A DNA stretch of 64,000 nucleotides from Neoarius graeffei (Eukaryota; Chordata; Actinopteri; Siluriformes; Ariidae): assembly GCF_027579695.1 (NCBI RefSeq), contig NC_083583.1, positions 7,157,658 through 7,221,657 on the forward strand. Reading direction: 5' to 3'. The position numbers and the translations under genes were made by a program. Numbering within the stretch: the stretch's first letter is position 1; each line of letters opens with the position of its first letter. Under the pieces are notes generated by a model. It saw only the letters and a list, made by a program, of their open reading frames with translations. It had not been told where the DNA came from and searched no databases. This document shows positions 1 through 10,242 of the stretch, piece by piece.

Positions 1-285
1 TGAAAAATAATTACACACTGATTAGAAGCAGCTGATTTGATACAATTTCTAAAAATCTGTTTATTTTTAGGCTAAAGTTATGTTGAGCGTCCTCTAGGCG
101 TGGGTGATAAAAATACCAAAATAAAATATCATACTGTACCACGATACACGATATTTCAACACATTTCAACGATACACAATATATTTGCTCGTGTTAAAAC
201 TTTCCCCGTAGCGTTAAACCATTTCAACACTCCAAGCAATTAGCTTAATAGGAAACATATTTTATATTCTATTGAGTTAAGCAGA

Positions 286-659
286 GGGCGGCACGGTGGT
301 GTAGTGGTTAGCGCTGTCGTCTCACAGCAAGAGGGTCCGGGTTCGAGCCCCGTGGCCGGCGAGGGCCTTTCTGTGTGGAGTTTGCATGTTCTCCCCGTGT
401 CCGCGTGGGTTTCCTCCAGGTGCTCCGGTTTCCCCCACAGTCCAAAGACATGCAGGTTAGGTTAACTGGTGACTAAATTGACCGTAGGTGTGAATGTGAG
501 CGTGAATGGTTGTCTGTGTCTATGTGTCAGCCCTGTGATGACCTGGCGACTTGTCCAGGGTGTACCCCACCTTTTGCCCGTGGTCAGCTGGGATAGGCTC
601 CAGCTCGCCTGCGACCCTGTAGAAGGATAAAGCGGCTAGAGATAATGAGATGAGATGAT
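286..659 (+). mobile_element. DANA/mermaid-type SINE, full length
   Basis: The tRNA-derived head carries an A box (TAGTGGTTAGCGCTG) and a B box (GGGTTCGAGCCCC). The conserved SINE core follows, then a tail ending in ATGAGATG repeats. Perfect 12-bp target duplications GAGTTAAGCAGA lie at 274-285 and 660-671. This shows retrotransposition of one intact unit. It is not a tRNA gene. Confidence 0.93.
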
Positions 660-671
660 GAGTTAAGCAGA

Positions 672-1245
672 TGTTTAGTAAACATCAATGGAAGGAGTCT
701 CCAGTTTCAGTGCCTTGTACCAGTCAGATGTAAACCTAGAACTTTGGATTGTGGATTTTTTTTTGATACCTTTTGTCTTATTAGCTTTTAAAACACAGTG
801 AAGAAATGACTGTTTTATAACATAATTGAACTACAGGAACTACAGTGCTGCTATTTAAGCAGAATCACACTCGAGGTCGTGCTCCTGGACCGAATATTAA
901 AGATAATCACAGCTGTGCTGACATTCAGTGCAACAACTTGACCTTGAGTGCAGTATTTTTTTATATTACATAGACATGACTGTTTTACTGAGAAATATGC
1001 CGCTTGTATTTTCATCCGAGCTCCTTCCGGGGCATGGAGAACCAAAACTGTGACATAAATCTCTACTTGTGAGGAAATCGATGAGTGAGTTGTTTTGATA
1101 AATTTGGGGACTTTTTGTTTGTGAATGTGTCGATATAATAAAAAGAAAATCACATGTTGTCTTGAAGATATGAAGTTTATCTTGTGTTGAAAAACTTGCA
1201 TTTTTCATATGAAATACATCACAGATCTGAGTGGCATATTTAAAT
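672..1245. repeat. Old dispersed-repeat remnant
   Basis: No gene is seen. The part at about 1075-1205 (ATATGAAGTTTATCTTGTG context) is a diverged relative of 4885-4970, so the block belongs to the same composite repeat family as 3.9-5.0 kb. The short open frames here have no recognisable protein character. Confidence 0.5.
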
Positions 1246-1370
1246 AATATTGGCTGGCTTTTTTTGTGGTCTATCAGATATATTCTATTCAGCTAGCATG
1301 ATGCTAAACGAGTCAAAGATGAGTAGCTGAATGAAATATATCTGATATACCACGAAAAAAAGCCAGCCAA

Positions 1371-1374
<4 letters not shown>
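1246..1374. mobile_element. Hairpin MITE, copy 1
   Basis: Two arms of about 50 bp are inverted complements: AATATTGGCTGGC at the left, GCCAGCCAATATT at the right. They pair almost fully around a short AT-rich loop, and the right end runs into a TAT microsatellite. A second copy lies at 1781-1904. No coding capacity. Confidence 0.75.

Positions 1375-1412
<38 letters not shown>
1371..1412. repeat. (ATT)n microsatellite
   Basis: About 14 uninterrupted ATT/TTA triplets directly abut the right arm of the hairpin MITE, as also happens at copy 2. The microsatellite may have grown from the element terminus. Confidence 0.9.
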
Positions 1413-1413
<1 letters not shown>

Positions 1414-1780
1414 CATACATATTCCTTTCAGGTGTTCAATGCATTTTTGTCTTTCAAAATTCTCTCAAAATCTTCCATATTTAACAAAGCAAACCTGGCG
1501 GCCATGTTTGTTTACAAATTGTCCCAGTTGCTCGCTAGCGCGGAAGTTTTACGTCTCTGACGTGTGACGTCATATTGTCTTGACAACCATGCAATATCAT
1601 AAACCATATTCAACGCTCATTCTCCATTGGGTAGAGTGACGTGACGTAATACACGTAGGATAAGCGATATGTTAACGACATTACATGCTATCAAACCAAA
1701 TGAATGAAACCCGCTAGAAGGGAATAGAACACATGTTTTTATTCCATTGAAAAAGTGTCCTCTGTGTATAATAATTAAAT
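1413..1780. repeat. Dispersed repeat, relative of the 3.9-4.8 kb block
   Basis: The stretch 1428-1560 resembles one unit of the tandem array at 3893-4420 (GCGGCCATGTTTG and GCGGAAGTTTTAC are shared). The stretch 1560-1775 resembles 4560-4765 (CATTCTCCATTG, AGAAGGGAATAGAACA, TTTTTATTCCAT are shared). It is probably part of one long non-autonomous element broken by later insertions. No gene is seen. Confidence 0.6.
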
Positions 1781-1904
1781 AATATTGGCTGGCGTTGAGT
1801 GATATATCAGATCTATTCCATTCAGCTAGCATGATATTGAATGAGTCAAAGACGAGTAGCTGAATGGAATATATCTGATAGACCACGAAAAAAGCCAGTC
1901 ATTA
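1781..1904. mobile_element. Hairpin MITE, copy 2
   Basis: Same family and orientation as 1246-1374, with the same TTCAGCTAGCATGAT and CGAGTAGCTGAATG motifs. The left arm has decayed (GGCTGGCGTTGAG). An ATT microsatellite at 1901-1925 follows, into which a Tc1 element then inserted. Confidence 0.72.
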
Positions 1905-1925
1905 TTATTATTATTATTATTATTA
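1901..1925. repeat. (ATT)n microsatellite
   Basis: ATT triplets lie between the hairpin MITE and the Tc1 left end. They supply the TA dinucleotide at 1926-1927 used as the Tc1 target. Confidence 0.88.
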
Positions 1926-1927
1926 TA

Positions 1928-3528
1928 CAGTGGGGCAGAAAAGTATTTAGTCAGTCACCAATTGTGCAAGTTCTCCCACTTAAAAAGATGAGAGAGGCCT
2001 GTAATTTTCATCATAGGTACACTTCAACTATGAGAGACAAAATGAGAAAAAAAATCCAGAAAATCACATTGTCTGATTTTTAAAGAATTTATTTGCAAAT
2101 TATGGTGGAAAATAAGTATTTGGTCAATAACAAAAGTTCATCTCAATACTTTGTTATATACCCTTTGTTGGCAATGACAGAGGTCAAACGTTTTCTGTAA
2201 GTCTTCACAAGGTTTTCACACACTGTTGCTGGTATTTTGGCCCATTCCTCCATGCAGATCTCCTCTAGAGCAGTGATGTTTTGGGGCTGTCGCTGGGCAA
2301 CACGGACTTTCAACTCCCTCCAAAGATTTTCTATGGGGTTGAGATCTGGAGACTGGCTAGGCCACTCCAGGACCTTGAAATGCTTCTTACGAAGCCACTC
2401 CTTCGTTGCCCGGGCGGTGTGTTTGGGATCATTGTCATGCTGAAAGACCCAGCCACGTTTCATCTTCAGTGCCCTTGCTGATGGAAGGAGGTTTTCACTC
2501 AAAATCTCATGATACATGGCCCCATTCATTCTTTCCTTTACACGGATCAGTCGTCCTGGTCCCTTTGCAGAAAAACAGCCCCAAAGCATGATGTTTCCAC
2601 CCCCATGCTTCACAGTAGGTATGGTGTTCTTTGGATGCAACTCAGCATTGTCTCCTCCAAACATGACAAGTTGAGTTTTTACCAAAAAGTTCTATTTTGG
2701 TTTCATCTGACCATATGACATTCTCCCAATCCTCTTCTGGATCATCCAAATGCTCTCTAGCAAACTTTAGACGGGCCTGGACATGTACTGGCTTAAGCAG
2801 GGGACACGTCTGACACTGCAGGATTTGAGTCCCTGGCGGCATAGTGTGTTACTGATGGTAGCCTTTGTTACTTTGGTCCCAGCTCTCTACAGGTCATTCA
2901 CTAGGTCCCCCCGTGTGGTTCTGGGATTTTTGCTCACTGTTCTTGTGATCATTTTGACCCCATGGGATGAGATCTTGCGTGGAGCCCCAGATCGAGGGAG
3001 ATTATCAGTGGTCTTGTATGTCTTCCATTTTCTAATAATTGCTCCCACAGTTGATTTCTTCACACCAAGCTGCTTACCTATTGCAGATTCAGTCTTCCCA
3101 GCCTGGTGCAGGTCTACAATTTTGTTTCTGGTGTCCTTTGACAGCTCTTTGGTCTTGCCCATGGTGGAGTTTGGAGTGTGACTGTTTGAGGTTGTGGACA
3201 GGTGTCTTTTATACTGATAAGGAGTTCAAACAGGTGCCATTAATACAGGTAACGAGTGGAGGACAGAGGAGCCTCTTAAAGAAGTTGTTACAGGTCTGTG
3301 AGAGCCAGAAATCTTGCTTGTTTGTAGGTGACCAAATACTTATTTTACCAAGGAATTTACCAATTAATTCATTAAAAATCCTACAATGCGATTTCCTGGA
3401 TTCTTTCCCCCCATTCTGTCTCTCATAGTTGAAGTGTACCTATGATGAAAATTACAGGCCTCTCTCATCTTTTTAATTGGGAGAACTTGCACAATTGGTG
3501 GCTGACTAAATACTTTTTTGCCCCGCTG
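1928..3528 (-). mobile_element. Tc1-like transposon, complete but inactive
   Basis: Terminal inverted repeats start CAGTGGGGCAGAAAAGTATT at the left, with the matching complement ending at 3528. TA target duplications lie at 1926-1927 and 3529-3530. The length of 1601 bp is normal for Tc1. Inner copies of the GGGAGAACTTGCACAATTGG motif lie near both ends. The transposase is on the minus strand and broken. Confidence 0.93.
2143..3162 (-). pseudogene. Tc1 transposase, broken
   Basis: Three minus-strand pieces together cover a whole DDE transposase. The N-terminal piece (3162-2887) starts [20 protein letters not shown] and carries the helix-turn-helix DNA-binding region. The middle piece (2842-2642) holds the first catalytic Asp in VIWSDETK. 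The C-terminal piece (2685-2143) holds the second Asp in [10 protein letters not shown] and the Glu in [10 protein letters not shown], giving DD34E spacing. Lesions seen: an in-frame TAG after VNDL near 2884-2886, a frameshift near 2800-2840, and a second frameshift near 2645-2685. It can encode no working enzyme. The ITRs could still be mobilised in trans. Confidence 0.92.
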
Positions 3529-3892
3529 TACATAAAACATTTGATGGAACAATTACAGATTTTACAAAAAGTTAAGAACAGGGGGTATGCTGATTCTGAT
3601 TGAATTTAATTCAGTGTTCTGTTAATCCAATGTACAAAGTCAAAGTTCTAACAGTAAAAATGGTACAAGTCCAAAAAGCCTGAAAACAACAACCCAACTT
3701 ATATCCAAGCTACCGTATATCCAGGTTAACAGTTCAAGTCCAAAGTTACTTTTGGTCGTAGTTCCATTGCAGTTGTTCAAAACAAAAGGGCTTTACTGAG
3801 TGAAGTCCACAAGTGAAGTTCTCTTGTAAAAGTCTCCGTCAATTTTCCTCACCTCCAAGTAGAACTTTGACAGTATTTCCACTGCTGCTCTC
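3529..3892. other. Unassigned AT-rich stretch
   Basis: No gene, clear repeat boundary or regulatory site is seen. It separates the Tc1 right end from the tandem-repeat block and probably belongs to the older composite element. Confidence 0.4.
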
Positions 3893-4420
3893 TTTTCCAG
3901 TTTTTCAATGTCCGTTGGTATGTTTATCACTTATAAATATGCGTGAAGAATATCCAGGGAAGTTTTGGCAGCCTTTCAGGTGTTCAGCGCATCTTTCTCT
4001 TTAAATCTTCCACTTTTGAAGAAGCAAACCTCGCGGCCATGTTTGTTTACAAACTGTCACTCGCTAGCGCGGAAGTTTTACATCTCTGACGTGTCTCTTT
4101 TCCAGTTTTTCGATATCCGTTGGTATGTTTTTCTCTTGTAAATATGCATGAAGAATATCCAATGAAGTTTGGTAGCCTTTCGGGTGTTCAGCGCATCTTT
4201 CACTTTCAAAATTCTCTCTAAATCTTCTGCTTTTAATGAAGCAAACCTGGCGGCCATGTTTGTGGAAAAATTGTCACAGTCACTCCCTAGCACAGAAGTT
4301 TTACATCTCCGACATGTCACTTTTCCAGTTTTTTCTATGTCCGTTGGTATGTCTTTCTCTTGTAAATATGCGTGAAAAATATATAATGAAGTTTTGGTAG
4401 CCTTTCAGGTGTTCATCGTG
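3893..4420. repeat. Tandem repeat, about 205-223 bp unit, 2.5 copies
   Basis: Units start with TTTTCCAG at 3893, 4098 and 4321. Each contains GTCCGTTGGTATGT or a close variant. The two complete units also contain TTCAGCGCATCTTTC, GCGGCCATGTTTGT and AGAAGTTTTACATCTC or variants. The third unit breaks off near 4420. Unit lengths are 205 and 223 bp. A lone related unit is at 1428-1560. Confidence 0.8.
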
Positions 4421-5199
4421 TCTTTAGTTTCAGTTTTCAGTTTATTTATTTAGTGCTTAATCCGAGCACTGAATTAACCCCGTCTTCTTTCTCTCCCGGC
4501 CGACAAAGAAATGATTTCCGCATGCGCAGCAGAAAAGTTTTGTTATTGGATCTTTGCCTGAGGTCCAAAGTGTGATGTCGTGTTGTCTTGACAACGTGCA
4601 ATATTATAACAATATTGCACGCTCATTCTCCATTGAGGAGAGTGGCGTAATACACGGAGGATACGCAATATGATGATAATATTGCATGCCATCAATAAAC
4701 CCACTAGAAGGGAATAGAACATGTTTTTATTCCATGGAAAAAGCATCCTGTACTGGTATGTATAATAATTCCTGATATTTCACTCCAGTGACATCACTCC
4801 CAGGGTTTTCCCACTGACTAGATTTGCGTTGTCAAAATGGTGAACCGGTTCAAAATGAAAATTCTTTTTATTAACTTGCATGTATATTTTTTGTGGATGT
4901 GTCCATATAATATAAAGAACATTACATGGTGGCACAAAGATATGAAGTTTATCTTCTCGTGTTGAAAATATGTTCACCCCTCAAAGATAAACTTCATATC
5001 TTCGCACCATTGTATAACGTTCTCTATATACAACAGTTCGAGAGTATAAACAAAAATTAATATTGAGTAAGTGACATTTTAGACACAGTACGGCCAGATA
5101 GATCCCAAAGAAACCACGCTCACTTTATAGCACGTCAGCTAGCTGGCTAGCTCGCGCACGTTGATTTGTATAATGTTACATTTCAGGTGAAGGTCAAAT
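4421..5199. repeat. Composite repeat remnant with a small inverted repeat
   Basis: The stretch 4560-4765 repeats the 1560-1775 sequence. At 4926-5010 an imperfect inverted repeat is present: GATATGAAGTTTATCTT on the left, its complement AAGATAAACTTCATATC on the right, around a roughly 30-base spacer. No coding sequence is seen. The TATGAAGTTTATCTT motif also occurs near 1168-1182. Confidence 0.6.
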
Positions 5200-5277
5200 C
5201 AAAGTCCTTGCCATGCCACAAGGCACATCAGGTGACGCTGATCTCCGTTTCTATATCCCTCGGCCTCTCGCCTATTA

Positions 5278-6883
5278 CAACCCCGATTCCAAAAAAGTTG
5301 GGACAAAGTACAAATTGTAAATAAAAACGGAATGCAATGATGTGGAAGTTTCAAAATTCCATATTTTATTCAGAACAGAACATAGATGACATATCAAATG
5401 TTTAAACTGAGAAAATGTATCATTTAAAGAGAAAAATTAGGTGATTTTTAAATTTCATGACAACAACACATCTCAAAAAAGTTGGGACAAGGCCATGTTT
5501 CCCACTGTGAGACATCCCCTTTTCTCTTTACAACAGTCTGTAAACGTCTGGGGACTGAGGAGACAAGTTGCTCAAGTTTAGGGATAGGAATGTTAACCCA
5601 TTCTTGTCTAATGTAGGATTCTAGTTGCTCAACTGTCTTAGGTCTTTTTTGTCGTATCTTCCGTTTTATGATGCGCCAAATGTTTTCTATGGGTGAAAGA
5701 TCTGGACTGCAGGCTGGCCAGTTCAGTACCCGGACCCTTCTTCTACGCAGCCATGATGCTGTAATTGATGCAGTATGTGGTTTGGCATTGTCATGTTGGA
5801 AAATGCAAGGTCTTCCCTGAAAGAGACGTTGTCTGGATGGGAGCATATATTGCTCTAGAACCTGGATATACCTTTCAGCATTGATGGTGTCTTTCCAGAT
5901 GTGTAAGCTGCCCATGCCACACGCACTAATGCAACCCCATACCATCAGAGATGCAGGCTTCTGAACTGAGCGTCGATAACAACTTGGGTCGTCCTTCTCC
6001 TCTTTAGTCCGAATGACACGGCGTCCCTGATTTCCATAAAGACCTTCAAATTTTGATTCGTCTGACCACAGAACAGTTTTCCACTTTGCCACAGTCCATT
6101 TTAAATGAGCCTTGGCCCAGAGAAGACGTCTGCGCTTCTGGATCATGTTCAGATACGGCTTCTTCTTTGAACTATAGAGTTTTAGCTGGCAATGGCGGAT
6201 GGCACGGTGAATTGTGTTCACAGATAATGTTTTCTGGAAATATTCCTGAGCCCATTTTGTGATTTCCAATACAGAAGCATGCCTGTATGTGATGCAGTGC
6301 CGTCTAAGGGCCCGAAGATCACGGGCACCCAGTATGGTTTTCCGGCCTTGACCCTTACGCACAGAGATTCTTCCAGATTCTCTGAATCTTTTGATGATAT
6401 TATGCACTGTAGATGATGATCTGTTCAAACTCTTTGCAATTTTACACTGTCGAACTCCTTTCTGATATTGCTCCACTATTTGTCGGCGCAGAATTAGGGG
6501 GATTGGTGATCCTCTTCCCATCTTTACTTCTGAGAGCCGCTGCCACTCCAAGATGCTCTTTTTATACCCAGCCATGTTAATGACCTATTGCCAATTGACC
6601 TAATGAGTTGCAATTTGGTCCTCCAGCTGTTCCTTTTTTGTATCTTTAACTTTTCCAGCCTCTTATTGCCCCTGTCCCAACTTTTTTGAGATGTGTTGCT
6701 GTCATGAAATTTCAAATGAGCCAATATTTGGCATGAAATTTCATAATGTCTCACTTTCGACATTTGATATGTTGTCTATGTTCTATTGTGAATACAATAT
6801 CAGTTTTTGAGATTTGTAAATTATTGCATTCCGTTTTTATTTACAATTTGTACTTTGTCCCAACTTTTTTGGAATCGGGGTTG
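5278..6883 (-). mobile_element. Tc1-like transposon with IR/DR ends and uninterrupted transposase frame
   Basis: Outer ends start CAACCCCGATTCC and are perfect inverted complements for about 60 bp. TA duplications lie at 5276-5277 and 6884-6885; length 1606 bp. Each end carries two copies of AAAAAAGTTGGGACA: outer at 5291 and inner at about 5475 on the left, with mirror copies at about 6855 and 6672 on the right. The spacing is about 184 bp, the IR/DR layout known from Sleeping Beauty-type elements. A second copy is at 14280-15876. Confidence 0.95.
5448..6575 (-). CDS. Tc1-family transposase, uninterrupted frame
   Basis: This encodes a DDE transposase that would bind the element's ends and move it by cut-and-paste into TA sites in the nucleus. 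The 375-codon frame has no stop. A second Met at residue 19 ([13 protein letters not shown]) may be the true start, giving about 357 residues, close to the usual 340 or so of Tc1 enzymes. An N-terminal paired-type helix-turn-helix lies at about residues 20-135, with a GRKT hook-like motif near residue 78. The catalytic triad is Asp in [10 protein letters not shown], Asp in [11 protein letters not shown] and Glu in [10 protein letters not shown], with 34 residues between the last two (DD34E). The last residues, CPNFFEM, are encoded by the left inner direct repeat of the element. The frame is complete, but activity is not shown. Confidence 0.9.
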   Translation of the reverse strand: MAGYKKSILEWQRLSEVKMGRGSPIPLILRRQIVEQYQKGVRQCKIAKSLNRSSSTVHNIIKRFRESGRISVRKGQGRKTILGARDLRALRRHCITYRHASVLEITKWAQEYFQKTLSVNTIHRAIRHCQLKLYSSKKKPYLNMIQKRRRLLWAKAHLKWTVAKWKTVLWSDESKFEGLYGNQGRRVIRTKEEKDDPSCYRRSVQKPASLMVWGCISACGMGSLHIWKDTINAERYIQVLEQYMLPSRQRLFQGRPCIFQHDNAKPHTASITASWLRRRRVRVLNWPACSPDLSPIENIWRIIKRKIRQKRPKTVEQLESYIRQEWVNIPIPKLEQLVSSVPRRLQTVVKRKGDVSQWETWPCPNFFEMCCCHEI

Positions 6884-7096
6884 TACATAGCTAGGGTTAG
6901 ATTGGAGGGGCAGTCCTCTGGTAATCGCGAGAGTTTGACTCCCTACTCGCATCTGTGTTGTGGCGCCTCACCAGGTGGCACTAGGTACCATTTTTATGAT
7001 GGTCTTTGGTATGACCTGACCAGAGTAGAACTCACAATCTCCTGGTCGAAAATCGGCATCCCTTCTTTGGTTTCTTTTCATCTGATGAGCTTTCAT

Positions 7097-7304
7097 CCAT
7101 CCATCCATCCATCCAATTTAGAGCCACCAATTAGCCTAACCTGCATGTCTTTGGACTGTGGGGGAAACCGGCGGAAACCCACGCAGACACGAGGAGAACA
7201 TACAAACTCCACACAGAAAGGCCCTGTCAGCCACTGGGCTCGAACCCAGAACCTTCTTGCTGTGAGGCGACAGTGCTAACCACTACACCACCGTGCTGCC
7301 CACA
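7097..7304 (-). mobile_element. DANA/mermaid-type SINE, truncated
   Basis: The head (B box seen as GGGCTCGAACCCAGAA, then GCTAACCACTACACC) and the core are present, but the tail is cut to (ATCC)n. Target duplications AGCTTTCAT lie at 7088-7096 and 7305-7313. It is therefore an independent insertion next to the older tRNA-like SINE. Confidence 0.9.
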
Positions 7305-7313
7305 AGCTTTCAT

Positions 7314-7905
7314 ATCTTTAACAAGTTCTATTCCTGAAATGTATTGATTGCTAATGTACAGTATGGCTGCTGCTGATGTCGCTCACAGTAGTATGATGTC
7401 GCAGCCGTTTTGAACTAGGAAGTAGAATTTGTTTGAGAGACAGACAAGTGGAGTGATACACACAGTGAAATGTCCTAATCAAACTACTGGACATGAAGTA
7501 AGTTGTATAAAGGAAAATAATCAACTTTGAGACGTAACCGTACGACATAGTGTTTTATTCCTTATATAGTATTGCGTAGTATATTCCCCCATGTGGGATA
7601 TTCTGGACTGTTTTAGGAAGGGTCATTTTAGTGTGTGTGTGCAATATCCGTGGCCTCTGTTCTGACCCACGCTGCCAGAGAGAGGCTTCTTTCTTTGGCT
7701 TGGAGCCCCTGATCCTGCAGATAATTACGCAGCAATGTAAATTACAGTGAGGCACTACTGGCCCCATTTTGGCCCTTTGCTCCGCCCACTCTCTATACAA
7801 CCTTTATAGCTTACAGCTAAACGCAACTCCACACACATCACATCTTAACTGGAACGCCCGACTATAGTTGCCTCTGGACAAATCTTTAACAGATGATACC
7901 TTCTT

Positions 7906-7940
<35 letters not shown>

Positions 7941-8508
7941 TATCACTCTCTCTTTCTTTTTTCTTTTTTTTCTGCCACACAGCATGCACAATCCAGAGAA
8001 GGAAAAACATCTCTGGTTAATATTTAACTGCCAGGTCCTGAGGTAAAGGAGTGAAGAGTGCTTGGCAGCTGAAACTAATAAACTCACTCTCACTCACACA
8101 CACACACATACACACACACCCCCAGAGAATCCATGTTTCTGTCCTCTGAGGAATGCGCCGGCTCTCATCCACGCTGTGACCTGTTGCCCTCACGCTAACA
8201 CGTGACTGAGATGGAAATCAGAGCAGTGGAGAGCTACAGTGACCTCTGTTTTTTCTCTCTCAGGCCTCTCGGTACAGCCTGTTATGACACAACACACCAT
8301 CGTTAAAGTGATACTCCTACTTTTTTTTTTTTTTTTTAGCCAAATCGCTATCCACTATCCACTCTATCTGTAGCTACCATGGCACAAGAACAGGACTTAC
8401 TTGGACTGAAATAAATAAAAGCTCTAGGAATTTTCATCGCAAGTCTTTTGGCTGAGCACAGAGAAAAAGATGGCTGACAGATCACACAGAAAAAGTATTC
8501 TGGTTGAA
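7314..8508. other. Intronic or upstream unique DNA with CT and CA runs
   Basis: A (CT)n tract lies at 7909-7936 and an interrupted (CA)n tract at 8093-8119. No exon-like reading frame with splice signals is recognised. Open frames here are low-complexity products of the CT run. Confidence 0.5.
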
Positions 8509-8512
8509 ATAA

Positions 8513-8702
8513 AGCTATACTGCCTTTCAGATTTTTCAAGTGTAGGTCATAAAACGAATTTTTGTGGACCGAAAGCTACTGAATTCGAATCACAGACTTC
8601 CAATTTTAGTTTTTAAAAATACATAGAACTATTCATAAATTTATCTCCACGTGGCCCTGAATTCTCCGCTATTTTTTCCTGCTTCGCCATGACCCAATAC
8701 AA

Positions 8703-8737
<35 letters not shown>

Positions 8738-9936
8738 GTTAAATTTATATAGCGCCTTTCAAAAAACCCAAGGACGCTTTACAATTATAGACAAGGAAAG
8801 AAAAAAATATATATATAAATAAATAAATAAAAGTAAAAAGTCCACCAAGTAGGGGTCAGGATGTAATTCCCGTGGTGTAGCAGCCACAGTCCCACCAAAA
8901 GGCGCACGAAAACAAGTCCCACATCTCCAGCACCGCCGCCGCGACGCCGTCAGCAACATCGCTCAAACACCACGCCGTGGATCCACAAAGCGAGCAAAGA
9001 AGCTCCGCCACGCAGAGCGCTGGTGTGTCCCAAACCGCCTGCACAGCCGCCGCGACGCCACCGAACAGCATCGCTCGGAACATCACACCAAGCGTTAAAG
9101 CGCAGAGCGCTGGACAACCACGATGTAAAATGAGCAGCGAGCTCACTGCAGTCCATAGCTGGGAGCGCAGGCATTGCCCACGGCGAACCAAGGCCTGGAG
9201 GGAACCGACGCCCAAAACTGGGTCCGGAGCTACACCACAACCGGTGGACAAAACACTCAAACAAACATCAAACTACACAAATACACAGAAAAAAAATAGA
9301 AAAAGAAATAATATAAAATTAAATTAAAAAAAAGCTCTGGTGAGAAGCGGCAGCCAGAACGCGCACGACGTACTCTCAACCGGAAATGGAAACGAAAAAA
9401 AAAAAGAAAAAAATACAAGATACTACATCGTGCATCATGTGGTGGGCTTTCCCCGTTCGCACAAGGCATTGTGGGATACAAATTTGAAACAGGAGAGAAA
9501 AATGAAGGACGTGTGTGAGTGTGCGAATGAAACGTGAAAGACCGACTAGCAGTAACAGAAAGCGAGAAGAAAAGACGTTATGTTATATACGAAGGAAAGG
9601 AAACGCAGGACCAAACTAATAAATATCGGCGCTCAGTGAGCACCTCGGTGTGATCAGCTGGTTGTTTAGCGACAGAATGATGGAAGTCAGTGCACGCTCA
9701 AAGGTAAACCTGCGCATGCGCATGCACACACGGACTTCCTCTGTCTGCTTGACTGCACCAAGCGAGCGATTTCATGCACATTATTTGCTTTAATCTCCTC
9801 AAATTAAATAACTTCCCAGCCATGGAATGGCCTGATATTTTGTGTGATATTACAGAAATAAACATATATCACAATGACCACATTTCAGATGGAACTAAAT
9901 TTCACAGATTTTATGAAATCAAAAGGCCGTCTAGCT
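8513..9936. mobile_element. TTAA-target DNA element, family 2 copy A (interrupted)
   Basis: Ends AGCTATACTGCCTTTCAG (left) and GGCCGTCTAGCT (right) are inverted complements of the family. TTAA follows at 9937-9940 and a decayed ATAA precedes at 8509-8512. Outside the insertion at 8703-9411 the sequence is collinear with copy B at 51133-51853. TTAA targets are typical of the piggyBac and Kolobok superfamilies. There is no transposase, so the element is non-autonomous. Confidence 0.78.
8703..9411. mobile_element. Insertion inside the TTAA element
   Basis: This 709-bp stretch is absent from copy B of the host element. It is flanked by AATACAA at 8696-8702 and 9412-9418, a 7-bp target duplication. 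It starts with an (AAT)n run at 8703-8737 and then TTTATATAGCGCCTTTCAA, a motif I know from fish repeats. The centre is GC-rich, with two imperfect copies of a roughly 110-bp unit (GCCGCCGCGACGCC, AACATCGCTC, GCAGAGCGCTGG). It ends in A-rich DNA. The class is uncertain, perhaps a SINE or LINE fragment. Confidence 0.7.
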
Positions 9937-9957
9937 TTAAATAACCTACATAATAAA

Positions 9958-10132
9958 TGTGTGCTCTTAGAAAAGGATTCATCCGTCTTTAAGGGTTCAG
10001 TGAATAATTAAGGGTTAGACAGTATTCTTCCAAAACATGGATGCCTTTCTGAAACACTGTTTTAGGTTTCTACAAAGAACCCAAATAGGAAACACCGAAG
10101 AACCCTTAGAGCTCTCGATTTTCTAAGAGTGT
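9958..10132. mobile_element. Small MITE with TCTTAGAAAA ends
   Basis: Left end GTGCTCTTAGAAAA and right end TTTTCTAAGAGTGTG are inverted complements. Inside are AAGGGTTC and GAACCCTT motifs. Non-coding, about 175 bp. Target duplication is not clear. Confidence 0.65.
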
Positions 10133-10242
10133 GTATACACGGGACATGGTTTGGTTAAAAGTAGATTCACTGGAAATGAAAGTATGATGGTATGGAATAG
10201 CTCAGTACCCATGCTGAAAAAAATAATAATAATAAGGAACTG

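Larger units (their letters stand above)
5200..7087 (-). mobile_element. tRNA-derived SINE-like repeat split by a Tc1 insertion
   Basis: The left part is 5200-5277 and the right part 6884-7087. An uninterrupted relative lies at 54030-54355. Both contain CCCTCGGCCTCTC, TAGCTAGGGTTA, CGAGAGTTTGACTCC and GATGGTCTTTGGTATGACC. Read on the minus strand, the better copy ends in a tRNA-like A/B-box module. The Tc1 at 5278-6883 sits at the TA between CCTAT and TAGCTAGGG. Confidence 0.72.

Noticed and set aside
286..360. tRNA-like A and B boxes (also at every SINE head)
   Set aside because: No cloverleaf can be completed after the B box and the core SINE follows. These are SINE promoters, not tRNA genes.
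2237..2842. Plus-strand frames inside the first Tc1
   Set aside because: They are antisense to the transposase and reflect its codon structure only.
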